Shown one piece after another: positions 24,804-36,543 of a DNA stretch of 64,000 bases (positions are counted from its first letter, which is position 1; each line of letters begins with the position of its first letter). The notes under the pieces are model-generated. The model saw only the letters and a list, made by a program, of their open reading frames with translations. It was not told the origin of the DNA and ran no database searches. This stretch comes from Vitellaria paradoxa (Eukaryota; Streptophyta; Magnoliopsida; Ericales; Sapotaceae). The stretch is from positions 12,481,573-12,545,572 of the forward strand of contig CM034233.1 in the NCBI GenBank assembly GCA_019916065.1. Direction: 5' to 3'. Made by a program: the position numbers and the translations under genes.

Positions 24804-25098
24804 TTTATAACTCTTTGCGAATATTAAATTCTTTGTGATGTATCATTTGCGGCACCAAATTTATTATACATATTTATATATATATATATATATAAATAAT
24901 AAAATTGCATTGTGTTCAATGCTGTTATTAGCTCGGAAGATGTTTGGAGTAATTGTGAGGACTCTAATAACTAGCTAGGATTTTGCCATATTAATAATAG
25001 GAAAAAAATTATAATTTATTAATAACAATTAACCATAACCTTCTATTTACTAGTTGGGGGTCACAAAAATTTACCTTTCTTGCTGCATTGAGAATAAT

Positions 25099-25266
25099 AG
25101 GTGTGTTTGGAATTGTATAAAAGTGTATAAAATAAAATAAAATTGTAAAAATAAATATCTTGTAATTTGTGTAATGAGTAAAAAATTTAAATTTTATTGT
25201 CTCGTAATTTATATTTGTAGAGATTTGTAAAATTTTATTTTATTTTATTGAGCTCCAAACAGAACC
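25099..25266 (+). mobile_element. MITE, family D copy
   Basis: GGTGTGTTTGGAATTGTATA at the left and GAGCTCCAAACAGAACC at the right. Internal words (AAAATTGTAAAAATAAATAT, AATTTTATTGTCTCGTAATT) are the reverse complement of those in 24639-24803. Confidence 0.65.
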
Positions 25267-25840
25267 AATAACTTCTTCCAAAAATATAAATACTTCCTTT
25301 TATTACTATTTATTTATTTATTGCGGAAGATAGTTGGTGGGGCGTTTTTTTTTTGTTTTGCTTTTCAACAAACTTATTTTCCTCGTGCGTAGTTCTAGGA
25401 CATTTTTTTTTCCAAATAAAATAAGAAAATTAAGGGAAAAAAAGGCAACAAAAATAATAAAACTAGTGCAGCCGTTTCAAAACTAGTGATTTTGTTGAAT
25501 TCTTGGGTCTTTTTGGGGTTGGAATTTATAGTTACTTTTAATAATTTTTTTGAAAAAAATTGCTAGGTGTAATTTTGTATGTATTTGTTAAAAAATTTAA
25601 AATTTTTACCCATTTTAAAAATTTTTTAATAAGTTTTAGTTATTTAATAAAAAAATTAAAAAAAATTTTAGTTGTTTGGTAAAATAATTAAAAAAATTTC
25701 AGCAGCGTTGCTAAATGTCAAAAAAAAAAAAAAAAAAAATCTCTCTCTCTCTCTCAATTCCAAACGGCTTTTTGTGACTGTTTTGACCTTGCTAAAGAAA
25801 ACAAGCATCACGCAGAAAACAAGCAAAGCTCTGTTTGGCA

Positions 25841-25878
<38 letters not shown>

Positions 25879-25900
25879 GGTTTACGCCCTTGCATAATAC
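25267..25900. other. Spacer and upstream region of the SEC14 gene
   Basis: A/T-rich to about 25700, then poly-A (25721-25738) joined to (CT)n, and a long (CT)n at 25843-25874. CT tracts just upstream of transcription starts are common in plants. No clear TATA box seen. Confidence 0.5.
25843..25874 (+). repeat. (CT)n microsatellite upstream of the SEC14 gene
   Basis: About 16 CT units, some 60-100 bases before the inferred transcription start; a second tract is at 26155-26179 in the leader intron. Confidence 0.95.
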
Positions 25901-26504
25901 GGAGATCCAACTTATACGTATATCCGTCGAAATCGACACAAAACCATTCCCATTGGCTGTTTATGGGGCTACGCTTTTGACTTTTGACCCGGTTCTGCGG
26001 ATTCCGGCCAGTGACATCTCCGATAACATCGTCTTCTTCCTCTGAACCACAAAGAGCGGGTAATCATTGATACATCGAGTCTCGTGTCGTTCTCTCGGGT
26101 TAATTGCGCATATTACTGTTCACTGTTTTAGTTTTCGTATTTTGCGCCATGCTTTCTCTCTCTCTCTCTCTCTCTCTTATTTGTTTGGTTCACATTTTTT
26201 AGTGAGAGAGAATGTCTCTGAGAAACCTATTTGTAGAATTGCAGTATCCGTCTGTGGCATGAGCGTAATTTGTGGGAGAATTGGAACCAAGGGAACTTAA
26301 TTCGAAATTATTGCGTTTGAGTTGTCACATAATTGATTTGGGGTGGTTGATTATTCTTGGATTGCTTACTCTTTTGTGGTTTTGATTGGACTTTTAAGTC
26401 TAAGAGCCAGATTAATTATTTCTATGTTACACTCAGTTCTCCTTGAATGCAATGTGCGCTTTTGTACATGTATATACCTTGCAATTCGATGGAATAGTCC
26501 AAGG

Positions 26505-26594
26505 CAAAATCTTGGTGTTTTGATCTTGGGTATACCCTAAGAATTTGGTCAAAATCTTGGTGTTTTGACCTTAGGTATACACTAGGAATTTGGC
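26505..26594 (+). repeat. 45-bp tandem duplication in SEC14 leader intron
   Basis: The unit beginning CAAAATCTTGGTGTTTTGA is present at 26505-26549 and again at 26550-26594, with five differences in 45 positions. Confidence 0.95.
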
Positions 26595-28408
26595 AAAGTA
26601 AAATGGCAAGCTCTTCGGGTTGTTAACTGTTGATCCAATTGCAAGGAGAGGAGACAATTCTTGCAGGGTTAAAGGATTTATTTTGCTAGTTAGGTTCTAA
26701 AATTCTAACTGTTTACGTATTGAACATTGGTATAATTTGGATGAAGGATTTATTTTATCTCATGTATCTTAAAGAATTATCTCTTTGCTATATTTGAGTG
26801 TCAAGAAACATTGGGAAAGAGCTGAAAATTGAAACCTTGCAGAACATCTGCTTGAGGGTGTCTCCTCTGAGATAATTCTTTGATGACAATTTATTCTCAA
26901 TCAAATTTGGTTGTTGTAGAAAAACGATAACGCGTCAGAAAGTAATAAATTGGCTAATCTACAATTTTCTTGTGTGACAACTGCTGCACAATAAAATTGA
27001 CGTTTAGTGCTTTTGGTTGCTTTGCAATAAGAACGGTTATGTATTAGTGGTTAGTGCTTATGTAATAGTGGCATTATATTTAGTCGCCTCCTCATATTAA
27101 TTGCTAGGTGTTTTCTGAATACTATCAAATTAAAAGAAGCTGGAGAAGTTTCTGCTGTGCTTGTCTGGACCATTTACTAGTCTTAAATTGTTTAATGTTA
27201 GTTCCAAAAGGAGTTGAATGCAAAAATATTGTTCTTGAGAACTTGGTGCCAGTTGTTGTGAACATTGAGCCAACCGTTGATGATCATATCATTTTGAGGA
27301 TGTTTGATTTTCTTGGGTATCACAATTATGAAATTTGAATAATAGGAAGGTCCACAAATCATTTAATTTCCATTCCATGTGTGTGAGTTAAGGAAGAGTT
27401 CTATAAATCAGAGAGAGTAATCCTATATTGGTTACTTGTTAAAATATCAGAATTTTAAATATAGAGTGTTTTCTTGTTGCAAACTTGCAAGTGTGTACAT
27501 CAGATGCATTATAAACTTTTGGCCTTAAATGAACAAGGGGAGCCAAGGGAAGCTTTTAATTGGATGAGGGCGAAATTGAGAAATTGGTATTCTCATGCTG
27601 GCTTTGAGAGTTCCGATTGGTGAACTTTGTGTGTGTTTCAGTACATTTTCGCGTGTGTACCTTACTGTGGAAGATGGGCATGCTAATATCTTTATTGAAA
27701 TTTCTAGAGGTGAAGAGTTTACTAAAGTGTTGTGAACGTTTATAATATGAAACTTGGCGCAGAATTTACAAATCCTAATTGCATTCTTTGTTAGGGGTGG
27801 TGATATAGTATGTAATGTGGAATATTGTTACTTTGTAAGAATCATTTATCTAAGGTATAACTCATTTGTCTTAGCAATCTCCCTTGCATGTGAGCCACTT
27901 GCATGAATGTGTTTTTGTTTGTTGTTATAAGGGAATAAGGAGGTGGTGAGTATTTGATTTAGGAACTACCCTTTGATGCTAAATTGACTTGTCAGCCACC
28001 GATGTATCAACTCATCCAAAGGTGTAAGCAATTTGAGAGAGGTATTTTTATATGAGATTATATTTAGAGCAACAAGAGAAACCCATATATACGAAATTAA
28101 TAAATCTATGAGCTATACCTCCATACGCTCAACAAAAACCAAAATACAATGCAAATCAGGATCTACCTTGCTAGGCTATCACATTTGTACTAGCAATAAA
28201 AGCATGTGCTTTCAACATATATACAATGGAAATTCTATGCCTTGCAAAGTTTTTTTCCCCGCTCCCTATAGTAGCCCCTTATGCCAAAAGGAGCTAACGT
28301 ATGCTAACATCCCATTTTCATCATCCTTGTCATCTTTATCTCATTTATGTTTATTTATTTATTGATTTATATTTTCTGGTTAATCTTATAATACACCCAT
28401 TGTTGCAA

Positions 28409-28617
28409 AGGGATGGAGCCAGGAGTGCTAGATGAGGGGGGCCAAAATGCCCAAACCTACCAAAAGTATGGTAGCTACGTTAAATTTAAACAGTGGGGGG
28501 TGGGGGGACAACTATCAATATTTTAATCTTTTTAACTAAAAAATACAAGACATCTATAGTAATTTTGGCATTGTAAGGGAGCGAAGGTTCCCATAGTCTC
28601 CACATAGTTCTGTCCCT
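28409..28617. mobile_element. hAT-like MITE (about 209 bp)
   Basis: Left end AGGGATGGAGCCAGGAG and right end, minus strand, AGGGACAGAACTATG form an inverted repeat of the common plant CAGGGGCGGAGCCAGG type. The flanks TGTTGCAA and GATTGCAA agree at 6 of 8 positions, a plausible decayed 8-bp hAT duplication. The inside has a G-rich run at 28495-28507. Located in the SEC14 leader intron. Confidence 0.6.
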
Positions 28618-28963
28618 GATTGCAATGTAGATATTGGATTTAGTTTTTATGAAGAATTTATTTGTTTTTCCATTGGAACATGTGCTTCCAATAGTTCTTC
28701 AAGCTACAAAACATCTTGTGTTTTTTGTTCTCGTCTTCATGGTCGTAGCTATTGGTATCTTGATTTTTTCCCCCTTCTGTTCTGGTGAAGAAAAAATGGT
28801 TTGCCTATCTTAGATTCATGAAATGAAAAAAAAAAAAAAAAAGGAAGCAACACCTAAGAAAGCGAGGGTTCAAAAAATTATTGGTATAATATTTCTTACC
28901 AAATGTCACTTTCTTGTTCCAAAGTATCAATTGTCAACCTCCGGGAAGACTTCTTTAAAAGCT

Positions 28964-31900
28964 ATGAGTACAGATTCAAATAAATCCACTTCAAATGGCT
29001 GTGAAAATCTGTCAATATCTGAAGAGCAGCAGAAAAAGGTACAAAATGATTCTATGCTTCTCTATTGTGCAGCCATAAGTTCTTTATTATATGCTAAATC
29101 TTCTGATATTTCCAGATTAATGAGTTGAGAAGGTTACTTGGGCCATTGCCCGACAAGTTGTCTATATATTGTTCTGATGCATCAATTGCTAGACATTTAA
29201 GAGCACGGAATGGGAATGTCAAGAAGGCAACTAAAATGATGAAAGAGACCTTGAAATGGAGATTGGAATACAAGCCAGAAGAGATTAGATGGGTAAACAT
29301 TTGGCTCACTGCTAGTTTTTGTAATCTTTTAGTCAGAATGTGCAAATATCTTTTTTGCTGTGGTTTGACTTCTAGAATTGTCATGGGATCAAATTTCCTA
29401 TGATCTTTCGCATTCTGATTATGGTTCTAGGCTTATCTCACCGTACTAGGAGTTGCATAAAATGTTCCCTTGACCACGCTGCACCCACCTTCAATTGTAG
29501 AAAGAAAGGCCATCATGCAGCCAGTCCATTTGATCTGGATGCTTGGGGAGGTGACTTGCATGCTAGCCTAGCTTTCTGCTTATCAGCTGGTTGCCCCCAA
29601 ATTTGGCCCATGTTCTAACACCTGACAGTTGGACCTTCTGCCTTCAAGATTGTTTTGTGGGTGTCTAGGTCTTAGAATCTTGGGAGGAACCCAAAATATT
29701 TATGACACGATATATTAGTGCCCAAATTGTTGTTTTTTCTCCGAAATAAAAATAGAAAACATGTTTGGTAATACAATTTTGTTTACAGTAATTGATTTTA
29801 TTTTAATAAAATATTTATTTTTATTAATTTTTTTCAAATTAATTGAATTTAATAAAATGTATTTCATATTAATTTAGTTAATTAATTTACTAAATTATAT
29901 TTAAATTAATTAATTTAATGTTATAAACAATTTATTTTTAATAATAATTGATTTTAATAAAATATTTTAATAAAAAATAAATAATTTTAAGAGGAATTAT
30001 TACTTATTAGAAAATTTTAATTTTAATAAAATAAATTATTTTAATATGTAATTATTTATTAATAAATCATTTTAATCATAAATTATTATTTTAATTTTAA
30101 TAAAATAAATCATTATAATATATTATTTACTAAAATAATTTTAATTTAATAAAATATTTAAATAAAATAATTCATTTTAATATAATGCGACAAAAATGGA
30201 TAAAATGTTAAAATTGACAAAATATTTGTAAAAGAAAAAAAATCGAGAGACGTGAAAACATAACTTTTCTGTTTACATTCTCTTGTTTTAGTTTCATTTT
30301 TTTTTTTGGCAACCAAAATAAAAATAGATTTACCAAACATGTTTTTGTTTCCAGTTTTTAAAATTTATAAACATAAACAAAAATAAATAAATAAACATAA
30401 ATGTTAACCCGATTAGATCCCATTAAGTTTGAGAATGTGGATTTATAAAATTTTTCAGCTATAACATTGATATTCTCAAGATTGTTTTGTTGTCTTTACA
30501 ATATTTTTACCTTTCCATGTTATGTAGCATGAGGTTGCTCGAGAGGCAGAAACAGGAAAAATTTACAGGTCAAATTGTGTTGACAAACATGGGAGGACAG
30601 TTCTTGTCATGAGACCGAGCCGCCAGGTTTCATCCTATTCTTGCTTCTGCCTTTATGGACATCTGTTGTAATGCAGCTTAACTTTTTATTAGGCTTGAAT
30701 GAATAAATGTTCTTTGACAATCGGCTATAGATTATACGAATTGTTATATGCATATGATCTTTTGAAATCTAAAATGGGTTAGATTGATTTGTCAAAATAG
30801 AAGATATATAAAATGGGGAAGATTGATTTTTATTTATTTTAAGTATATCAATCAAACTGCCATACTGAGTGAGGAATTCAATGACTATTTTGCAGCGGTC
30901 TTTTGTACAAGTATTAATGTTTGGCCAACCTATTGATGTTCCTAAAATTCAAGTTTTTATATAAGGAATACCATGCCGCTTGTTGCTCTACCTTGACAAA
31001 CTATTTCAAGTGTGTGTTTGACTGCAGAACTCAAAGTCAACAAAAGCCCAAATCAAATACTTGGTGTATTGCATGGAAAATGCGATTATGAATCTACCAG
31101 AAAGCCAGGAAGAGATGATCTGGCTAATTGATTTCCACGGTTACAATTTATCAAATTTCTCTGTCAAGTCAACACGTGAAACAGCCCATGTTTTGCAAGA
31201 ATATTATCCTGAGAGGCTGGGTGTTGCAATATTATACAACCCACCCAAATTCTTTGAACCATTCTGGATGGTAAACTTAATTCCACCCATTTGCATTTTA
31301 CATTTTTTTATGGTACTATCCTATTATGTGCAGTATTGATGTAGAATGACATCTGTTTAATGGTAACTCGTGATACAAATGGATATTGGTATTTCATGGT
31401 CTGTGCAAACATCTTGGACCCACAGTTATCCTGGAGTTTAGGACTAATTTTTGGTTTTCAACAAGATAGCAGTATTACACATTTCCTTTGTAGTTCAAAC
31501 ATTCAAAGCTTTATATATTTTGTAGATAGTTTCCATTTAGGAAATTAAAAAGTTAAGGTTTTCATAATTTAGATGGACTTTCAGTATTAATTTTAACATG
31601 CCATTGTTCCTAAATTGCTAAGAGTAACTGGTTTGTCCTGAAATGATTGTTACCCTTGCTTACTCTGGCTGGGGGAGCTTTGTTTACTGGTTTGCTGTCC
31701 ACTGACAAAAAGGATTGTATATGATTGCAGGTGGTGAAGCCCTTTTTACAGCCCAAGACAGCCAACAAAGTAAAGTTTGTTTACTCAGATGATCCTAATT
31801 CAAAGAAAATGATGGAGGAAATGTTTGACATGGAAAAGCTGGAGGCTGCATTTGGTGGTAAAGATAATACAGGTTTTGACATTAATAAATACGCTGAGAG

Positions 31901-32138
31901 GATGGTAGAAGATGATAAGAGGATGACATTATTTTGGACGAGAGGAAATATTTCTGAGGCAGCAGAGGCCCCCCAACTGTCTACAAAGTCTGAGTCGTTG
32001 GATTCCGATGCCTCGGATGAGAAAGCAGAAAAATCTTCACATCAAGAGGGTGATGCAGAAGAAGAAGCCCCCTCAGAGGAAGAGGATATTTCTCAGGTGA
32101 GCAATAGCAGGGACACCACTGGGGTCGTTAACAAGTAG
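28964..32138 (+). CDS. SEC14/CRAL-TRIO domain lipid-transfer protein
   Basis: Coding exons: 28964-29038, 29116-29292, 30528-30626, 31028-31270 and 31731-32138; each length is a multiple of three, so all introns are phase 0. The product is 333 aa. Residues about 29-80 form the CRAL-TRIO N-terminal helix region (DASIARHLRARNGNVKKATK, then TLKWR), and about 95-245 the lipid-binding CRAL-TRIO fold (VLVMRPSRQ, WLIDFHGYNLSN, YYPERLGVAILYNPPKFFEP). The last 60 residues are acidic and Ser/Glu-rich. There is no GOLD or nodulin domain, so it is the short, single-domain SEC14 type. Family members exchange phosphatidylinositol and phosphatidylcholine between membranes; the ligand here is inferred only. 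The start is the first ATG after the spliced leader; an earlier in-frame ATG at 28823 follows with a poly-Lys run from a poly-A tract and lies before the acceptor, so it was rejected. Confidence 0.92.
29725..30405 (+). repeat. AT-rich repeat, family E copy, inside a SEC14 coding intron
   Basis: Extremely A/T-rich block of TTTAATAAAAT and TTAATTAATT words in the intron between coding exons 2 and 3. It is bounded by related words (AAAACATGTTTGGTAA on the left; the same on the minus strand near 30343), suggesting inverted ends. The stretch 30163-30210 is nearly identical to 53943-53990 (shared TTTTAATATAATGC, then CAAAAATGGATAAAATG against CAGAAATAGATAATGTG). Exact ends are uncertain. Confidence 0.6.
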
Positions 32139-33238
32139 TAATGAACTCTGCGGTGACCTGCTGCATGGATTTTACTTTGCTAACCATGTACTGAGTTACT
32201 ACCCCGTGGAACCGATCATTAAATTTGTTTTCTAGCATATTCTGTACTCTTTCATTCTCATGAATGATTAGCGGGCATGAATGATGACGAGGTTTCATTC
32301 ATGTTTTAAAATTCTCTCTCGCCCTTTGGCTTTCTTGACCGGGGTTGATTTTTGCTTGTTTGTGTTGGATATTTGAAGCAGGCTGGTGGAACTTTCCTAC
32401 CCTCTTTCCAGACACAGGTTACGGTGGTTGTGACCGAGTCTTTTCCTAATAGAACTATCTAACCAGTGACCAAATAATAATAATAATAATGGTAAATTAC
32501 AATTTTTTTTCCAAAGGTGAGATCTTTAATCTGTTACCGCCAGAAAATATTGTCATAACTATATAACCAGACCACAGGTGTATAACCAGAATAGGATTTG
32601 AGCTTAATTGCTTGGAAGCCACGCACGAGATCAAACCCATATGAAACTGTGAACATGAAGAATAAACAGGGAAGTAGTTTCAAAATCTTATTTCAAACAA
32701 CATACATTCAATTACACACCTTCAGAATACTCTGTTTTAGACAATCCATTCAAGTTAATTTGATATTAAAGTACACCTTACATCCAGTGAGCATAAAACA
32801 CCTTTGCCAACACTGATACATGAATCTATTTCTTCTCTATGGGAAACGCCTATCTGTAAAGTTCTTGAATGACCAAAAACCAGATTCAAATGTCTAGGAT
32901 TAATAGTCTTTCGGTTTCTATAGCAGGATCATATTTCACAACCTATCACAAACACCTATATATATGTATCCGAAGAAAATAGAACTAGACTTGGTGCGGA
33001 AAACAACTTTATGATCTACCACTGAGAACCTCATCTGTTTCAGAAAACATGCTTTTACGCAGAATAGCTTTTCCCCTTTGAATACTGTACCAGTAGACAT
33101 GCAGGCAGATTGGAAATGAAACATGATGGTAAGGGCCTGTAAAATCATACGAAGAATGAGGCTAAAGCTGAACAAGTCTAAGGATGGAATCCAGAATCAG
33201 AAGAAGGTCAAAAAAATTCCTATACCTGATTGGTGCCA
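32139..33238. other. Convergent 3' regions of the SEC14 and mutase genes
   Basis: The two genes point at each other. The SEC14 3' UTR probably covers the first 300-400 bases, and the mutase 3' UTR, read on the minus strand, runs downward from 33238. An ATT/AAT repeat lies at 32476-32490. No other gene is seen. Confidence 0.5.
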
Positions 33239-36200
33239 TCACTGGAACATGTCATCCAACTTTTGCCTATAGAGCGCCAAATTCTGCATTTTGGAGAAAG
33301 GGGGAACGAGAAATTAATATCCCAATTTTTTGTTGGAAGAGAATTAAGTACAGCATTCTCTCTCGCACACACAATTTTGGTTGCAGATCGTTTTGAGTTT
33401 ACCATCTGACGGAACCAAGTTTTGACTACCTAGATCAAAAAGGTTTAGGCTACACTGTCAGGAATAGATATTCTTTCCGTGGTACCTGGGGCCATCTATT
33501 TTTAAGTCGAGGATTTGTGTCGGTCTCGGGCAACACATATGAAAACGGTTGGACTTCTGAAAGGCACTGGTCACTGGCCAAAAGGGGGTATTTTCAAACC
33601 CATGACCGCCACTTTGGAAGGTGGAACCTACCAGCTATCTACCCCTTGAGGAGCTGTGGTTGTATCCAAGGCATTCCATTCAACAGAGACAAGTTTAGGC
33701 TCCTTTTATTTGAATCTATTTTGACAGCTTTACAACTAAAACGATAGCCAAAGCTTATTTAGGAGCACTGATCTAAATAGTAATTTTCTTATTATTATTG
33801 TTATTATTATTATTATTTTGACAAGTAAATAGTTATTTTTATGTTAGAGTAGAGAATAAATATTTCCTCAGAAAACAAGGGAAAGATTTTCTGTCACTTC
33901 TCTCAATAATAGAAAAAAATAATAGAGAAGCTTGTCTACCATTAGGTACCTATAACTATTTGCAGCAACTGCTGTATTGTTGCCGTAAGCATAAATGGAG
34001 GGAATCCCATATAGAAACACGATACAGTCACGTGTGCAGATACTGAACAAATGGACAGAACTTTCTTTTTCCCCTTCTAGATCATTTGATAAGTAAAAAT
34101 GGACAGGACAAAGGATGGGAAATTACTTGGCTAATTTATTCAGGAGACAAAAATAAAAGGAGAAAAGTAAAACATGAATCTAGTAGTCATAAAAGTTCCA
34201 ACTCTAACATGCTTTTTATGGGTTATTGTACATAAATGCAAAACATAAATTTCAGGTACAGCATTGGAGGATTTTCATTTCAATGCGAAAATATGGAAGT
34301 CTGTCACCGATACCTAATTTGTTCACTAAATTTATGCCACTTCAAAAACTACATTTACAGACATATGCAATACAAATGAACCTGGACTACTTTTCTGACA
34401 AATCCAAAAATTTTATTTGTTTATCAAGGAGGATTGGGAAAAGAAAATTGGAATCCTGCAATACCAACCATAATTATTTTAAAGTGTTTCAGACATGATT
34501 TTCTCTTCTTCATCATCTTGACAACCAAATGGGGGCATTAGGGAAATTGCATGCACCCACAGGAGTTGTAGCGATTGACTAAAACAACATATTAAGCTCA
34601 CCTTTCAAGCTATTCCCACGAAAATGAGTGTAAAGTAATCATGAATGATATCACGATCAAGAGCAAATTCAAATACACGGAACAAAGTTGCACACCTTAG
34701 TGTAGGCATAAACCCCTGCTTCCGTGGGCCCAACAGGACTTCCCCTTCTCATAAATTTTCCCTCCTTGAATATGTAGAGCAAAGGTATCCCAGTTGACAG
34801 CTCCAAGCTAATTACCTGATGAAAACAACAGTTTTAAACTTGTCCTCCATAAAACAGACCAGAAATTGACACAAGTTAAATATCATTAACATTAAAGTAT
34901 CACCTCCTGGGAAGTTAATTTATCAAGATACATTATGATGGACCTCAATGAGTTACCATGGGCAGCTATCATTACATTCTTTCCAGATAGAAGATGGGGT
35001 TCAATCTGCAACAATAATATCTCATATCAAATACTAGTAGGAAAGATAGATGCTGAGATAAAAGGAACAAGCACATAACCAGCTTACATGTTCTTTAAAG
35101 TAAGCAACAGCTCTCTGAGCACACATTTCCAAACTCTCACCATTAGGTGGAGGTATGTCATAACTACGGCGCCACTCATGAACTTGCTCCTTTCCATATC
35201 TATCTGCTGTCTCCTGCTTGTTAAGACCTTGTAGTTCCCCATACCTGAAGAGAAGAACGGTTTATACGTGTCATCCAGGTCAGAGTGAACTTAGGAGGCA
35301 AGAAGAATATTAAGAGAAAGATGAAACAGGGAGAAAAAGTTACATTCTTTCATTCAGTTGCCAAGCTGTGACAACTGGAATACATTGCTTTTTAGTTTCT
35401 TCACTGAAAATTTGACTCCATGATTCTGCCTGCTCACTCTCATTATGCATGATGATGGGCACCTGCAGCCAGGTTGGTAAAGTGGATGAAAATTCTAAGA
35501 AACAGGATCAGCTTCATGATATATTGAAGCAATAGATTATCTAAACTAAATGAAACCTGGAATCTTAAATGAAGTGGAAAGCTAGTGCTGCATGAATGGA
35601 GAAATCTCATGGTATGCATTCCAAATGGAGTGTAACCATGTTTTAGATATGGGCTCCAATCTGTTTATTATTATATTTTCCTTCTCCCCGGATGCTTAGC
35701 ATCAACTAGTGTATATGGGGTATATTGTCGAGTTTACAACATGAGAGATCCCACAAAAGAAGAAAAAACAAGATATTTCAGCACCAACAAGATTTCCCCA
35801 ATGTGTTACCTTTTTGCGACGGTGCTGGGTCATGGCAAGCATAGCGGTCATCTGCGCACGAATCAATGCAGATGTATATATTATGTCAACAGGTATGTTG
35901 CTGATTCTCTTACCAGCTTCAACTGCCTCTTCCACACCTTTCTTGGTTAATGGCACGTCTACACAACCCGTAAATAAGTTCTTTTCGTTCCATAATGATT
36001 CACCATGGCGAATAAGAATCAAAGCTGCTTCATCTGAGACAGAAAATTAGAACTGCAATTAGACGAATTCGTAACAAGAAGAACTTCACTCTCCAAGTAA
36101 TGTGGACGGAGCAAAAATTAAGGACTCAAAACAATTTGGTTATGTCTGGGAAGAAAAATAGTCACTTAGTAAGGATGTGAAAATCAACATAACAACTGCC

Positions 36201-36543
36201 ATATGATCAGGAACAAACAATCTGTACAAATCTCTTTTATTTTCTAAATGAAGTAAAACTGCACCATATTACTTGATTTCTTTCGGGAGTCCGCAGTGGT
36301 ACTATTTGATGGGGACGAAACTGGGTTAAATACTGTAGTCTGAGAAACAGAGGCTTGAGCAACAGTGAATTTCCTCCCTCTAGGGAAAAAGTTTTCGCTT
36401 CTCAAAAGCCCAACATCGACTCCGAATCCCTTTGAGATCAACCCTAGCGAAGCATTTCCATTCTCCAGCTGGAAGACAGAGTTATTGAAATATCCATGGC
36501 AACGGAAAGTCCCAATGGCTTGGTGAAATGCAGAAGTCGCCAT
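33239..36543 (-). CDS. Plastid-type 2,3-bisphosphoglycerate-dependent phosphoglycerate mutase
   Basis: Coding exons in gene order: 36543-36273, 36033-35810, 35462-35344, 35244-35088, 35005-34904, 34815-34696 and 33283-33239; they join in frame to 345 aa. Residues 1-80 are Ser-, Asn- and Phe-rich with few acidic residues, like a plastid transit peptide. The catalytic domain starts near 93: [12 protein letters not shown] (His100, the phospho-acceptor histidine of the family), [29 protein letters not shown], then AAHGNSLR (His273, second catalytic histidine). The C-terminus [12 protein letters not shown] comes from the last exon. The enzyme interconverts 3- and 2-phosphoglycerate. The main cytosolic plant mutase is the unrelated cofactor-independent type, so this is the plastid paralogue class; its in vivo role is less clear. 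The last exon is only 45 nt and lies behind a 1.4-kb intron; reading through that intron would give nine other residues and a stop. Confidence 0.94.
33284..34695 (-). other. Large last intron of the mutase gene
   Basis: The intron is 1412 bp; the other introns between coding exons are only about 80-350 bp. Its stretch at 33480-33680 has balanced base composition and, on the minus strand, the words TAGCTGGTAGGTTCC and GTCATGGGTTTGAAAATAC, faintly like the A and B boxes of a tRNA-derived SINE. An ATT microsatellite lies at 33789-33818. No gene is supported. Confidence 0.5.

Larger units (their letters stand above)
25930..28963 (+). other. 5' leader of the SEC14 gene with long leader intron
   Basis: A leader exon is inferred near 25930-26059, with a splice donor at 26060 (GAGCGG before GTAATC). 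The next supported acceptor is TTCTTGTTCCAAAG ending at 28924, which puts the ATG 39 bases into the second exon. The leader intron would be about 2.9 kb; further small untranslated exons inside it cannot be excluded. It holds a (CT)n tract (26155-26179), a 45-bp tandem duplication (26505-26594) and a hAT-like MITE (28409-28617). Confidence 0.5.

Noticed and set aside
25668..25980. Open frames with Arg-Glu or Ser-Leu repeats near the SEC14 promoter
   Set aside because: They are translations of (CT)n microsatellites and a poly-A tract.
28823..28963. Longer N-terminus for the SEC14 protein starting MKKKKKK
   Set aside because: The Lys run is a poly-A tract, and a good splice acceptor lies between it and the conserved start, so this stretch is probably intron.
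34660..34696. Mutase C-terminus ending in the sequence after the sixth exon
   Set aside because: It would replace the conserved family C-terminus, which is found intact as a separate exon at 33239-33283 with proper splice sites.
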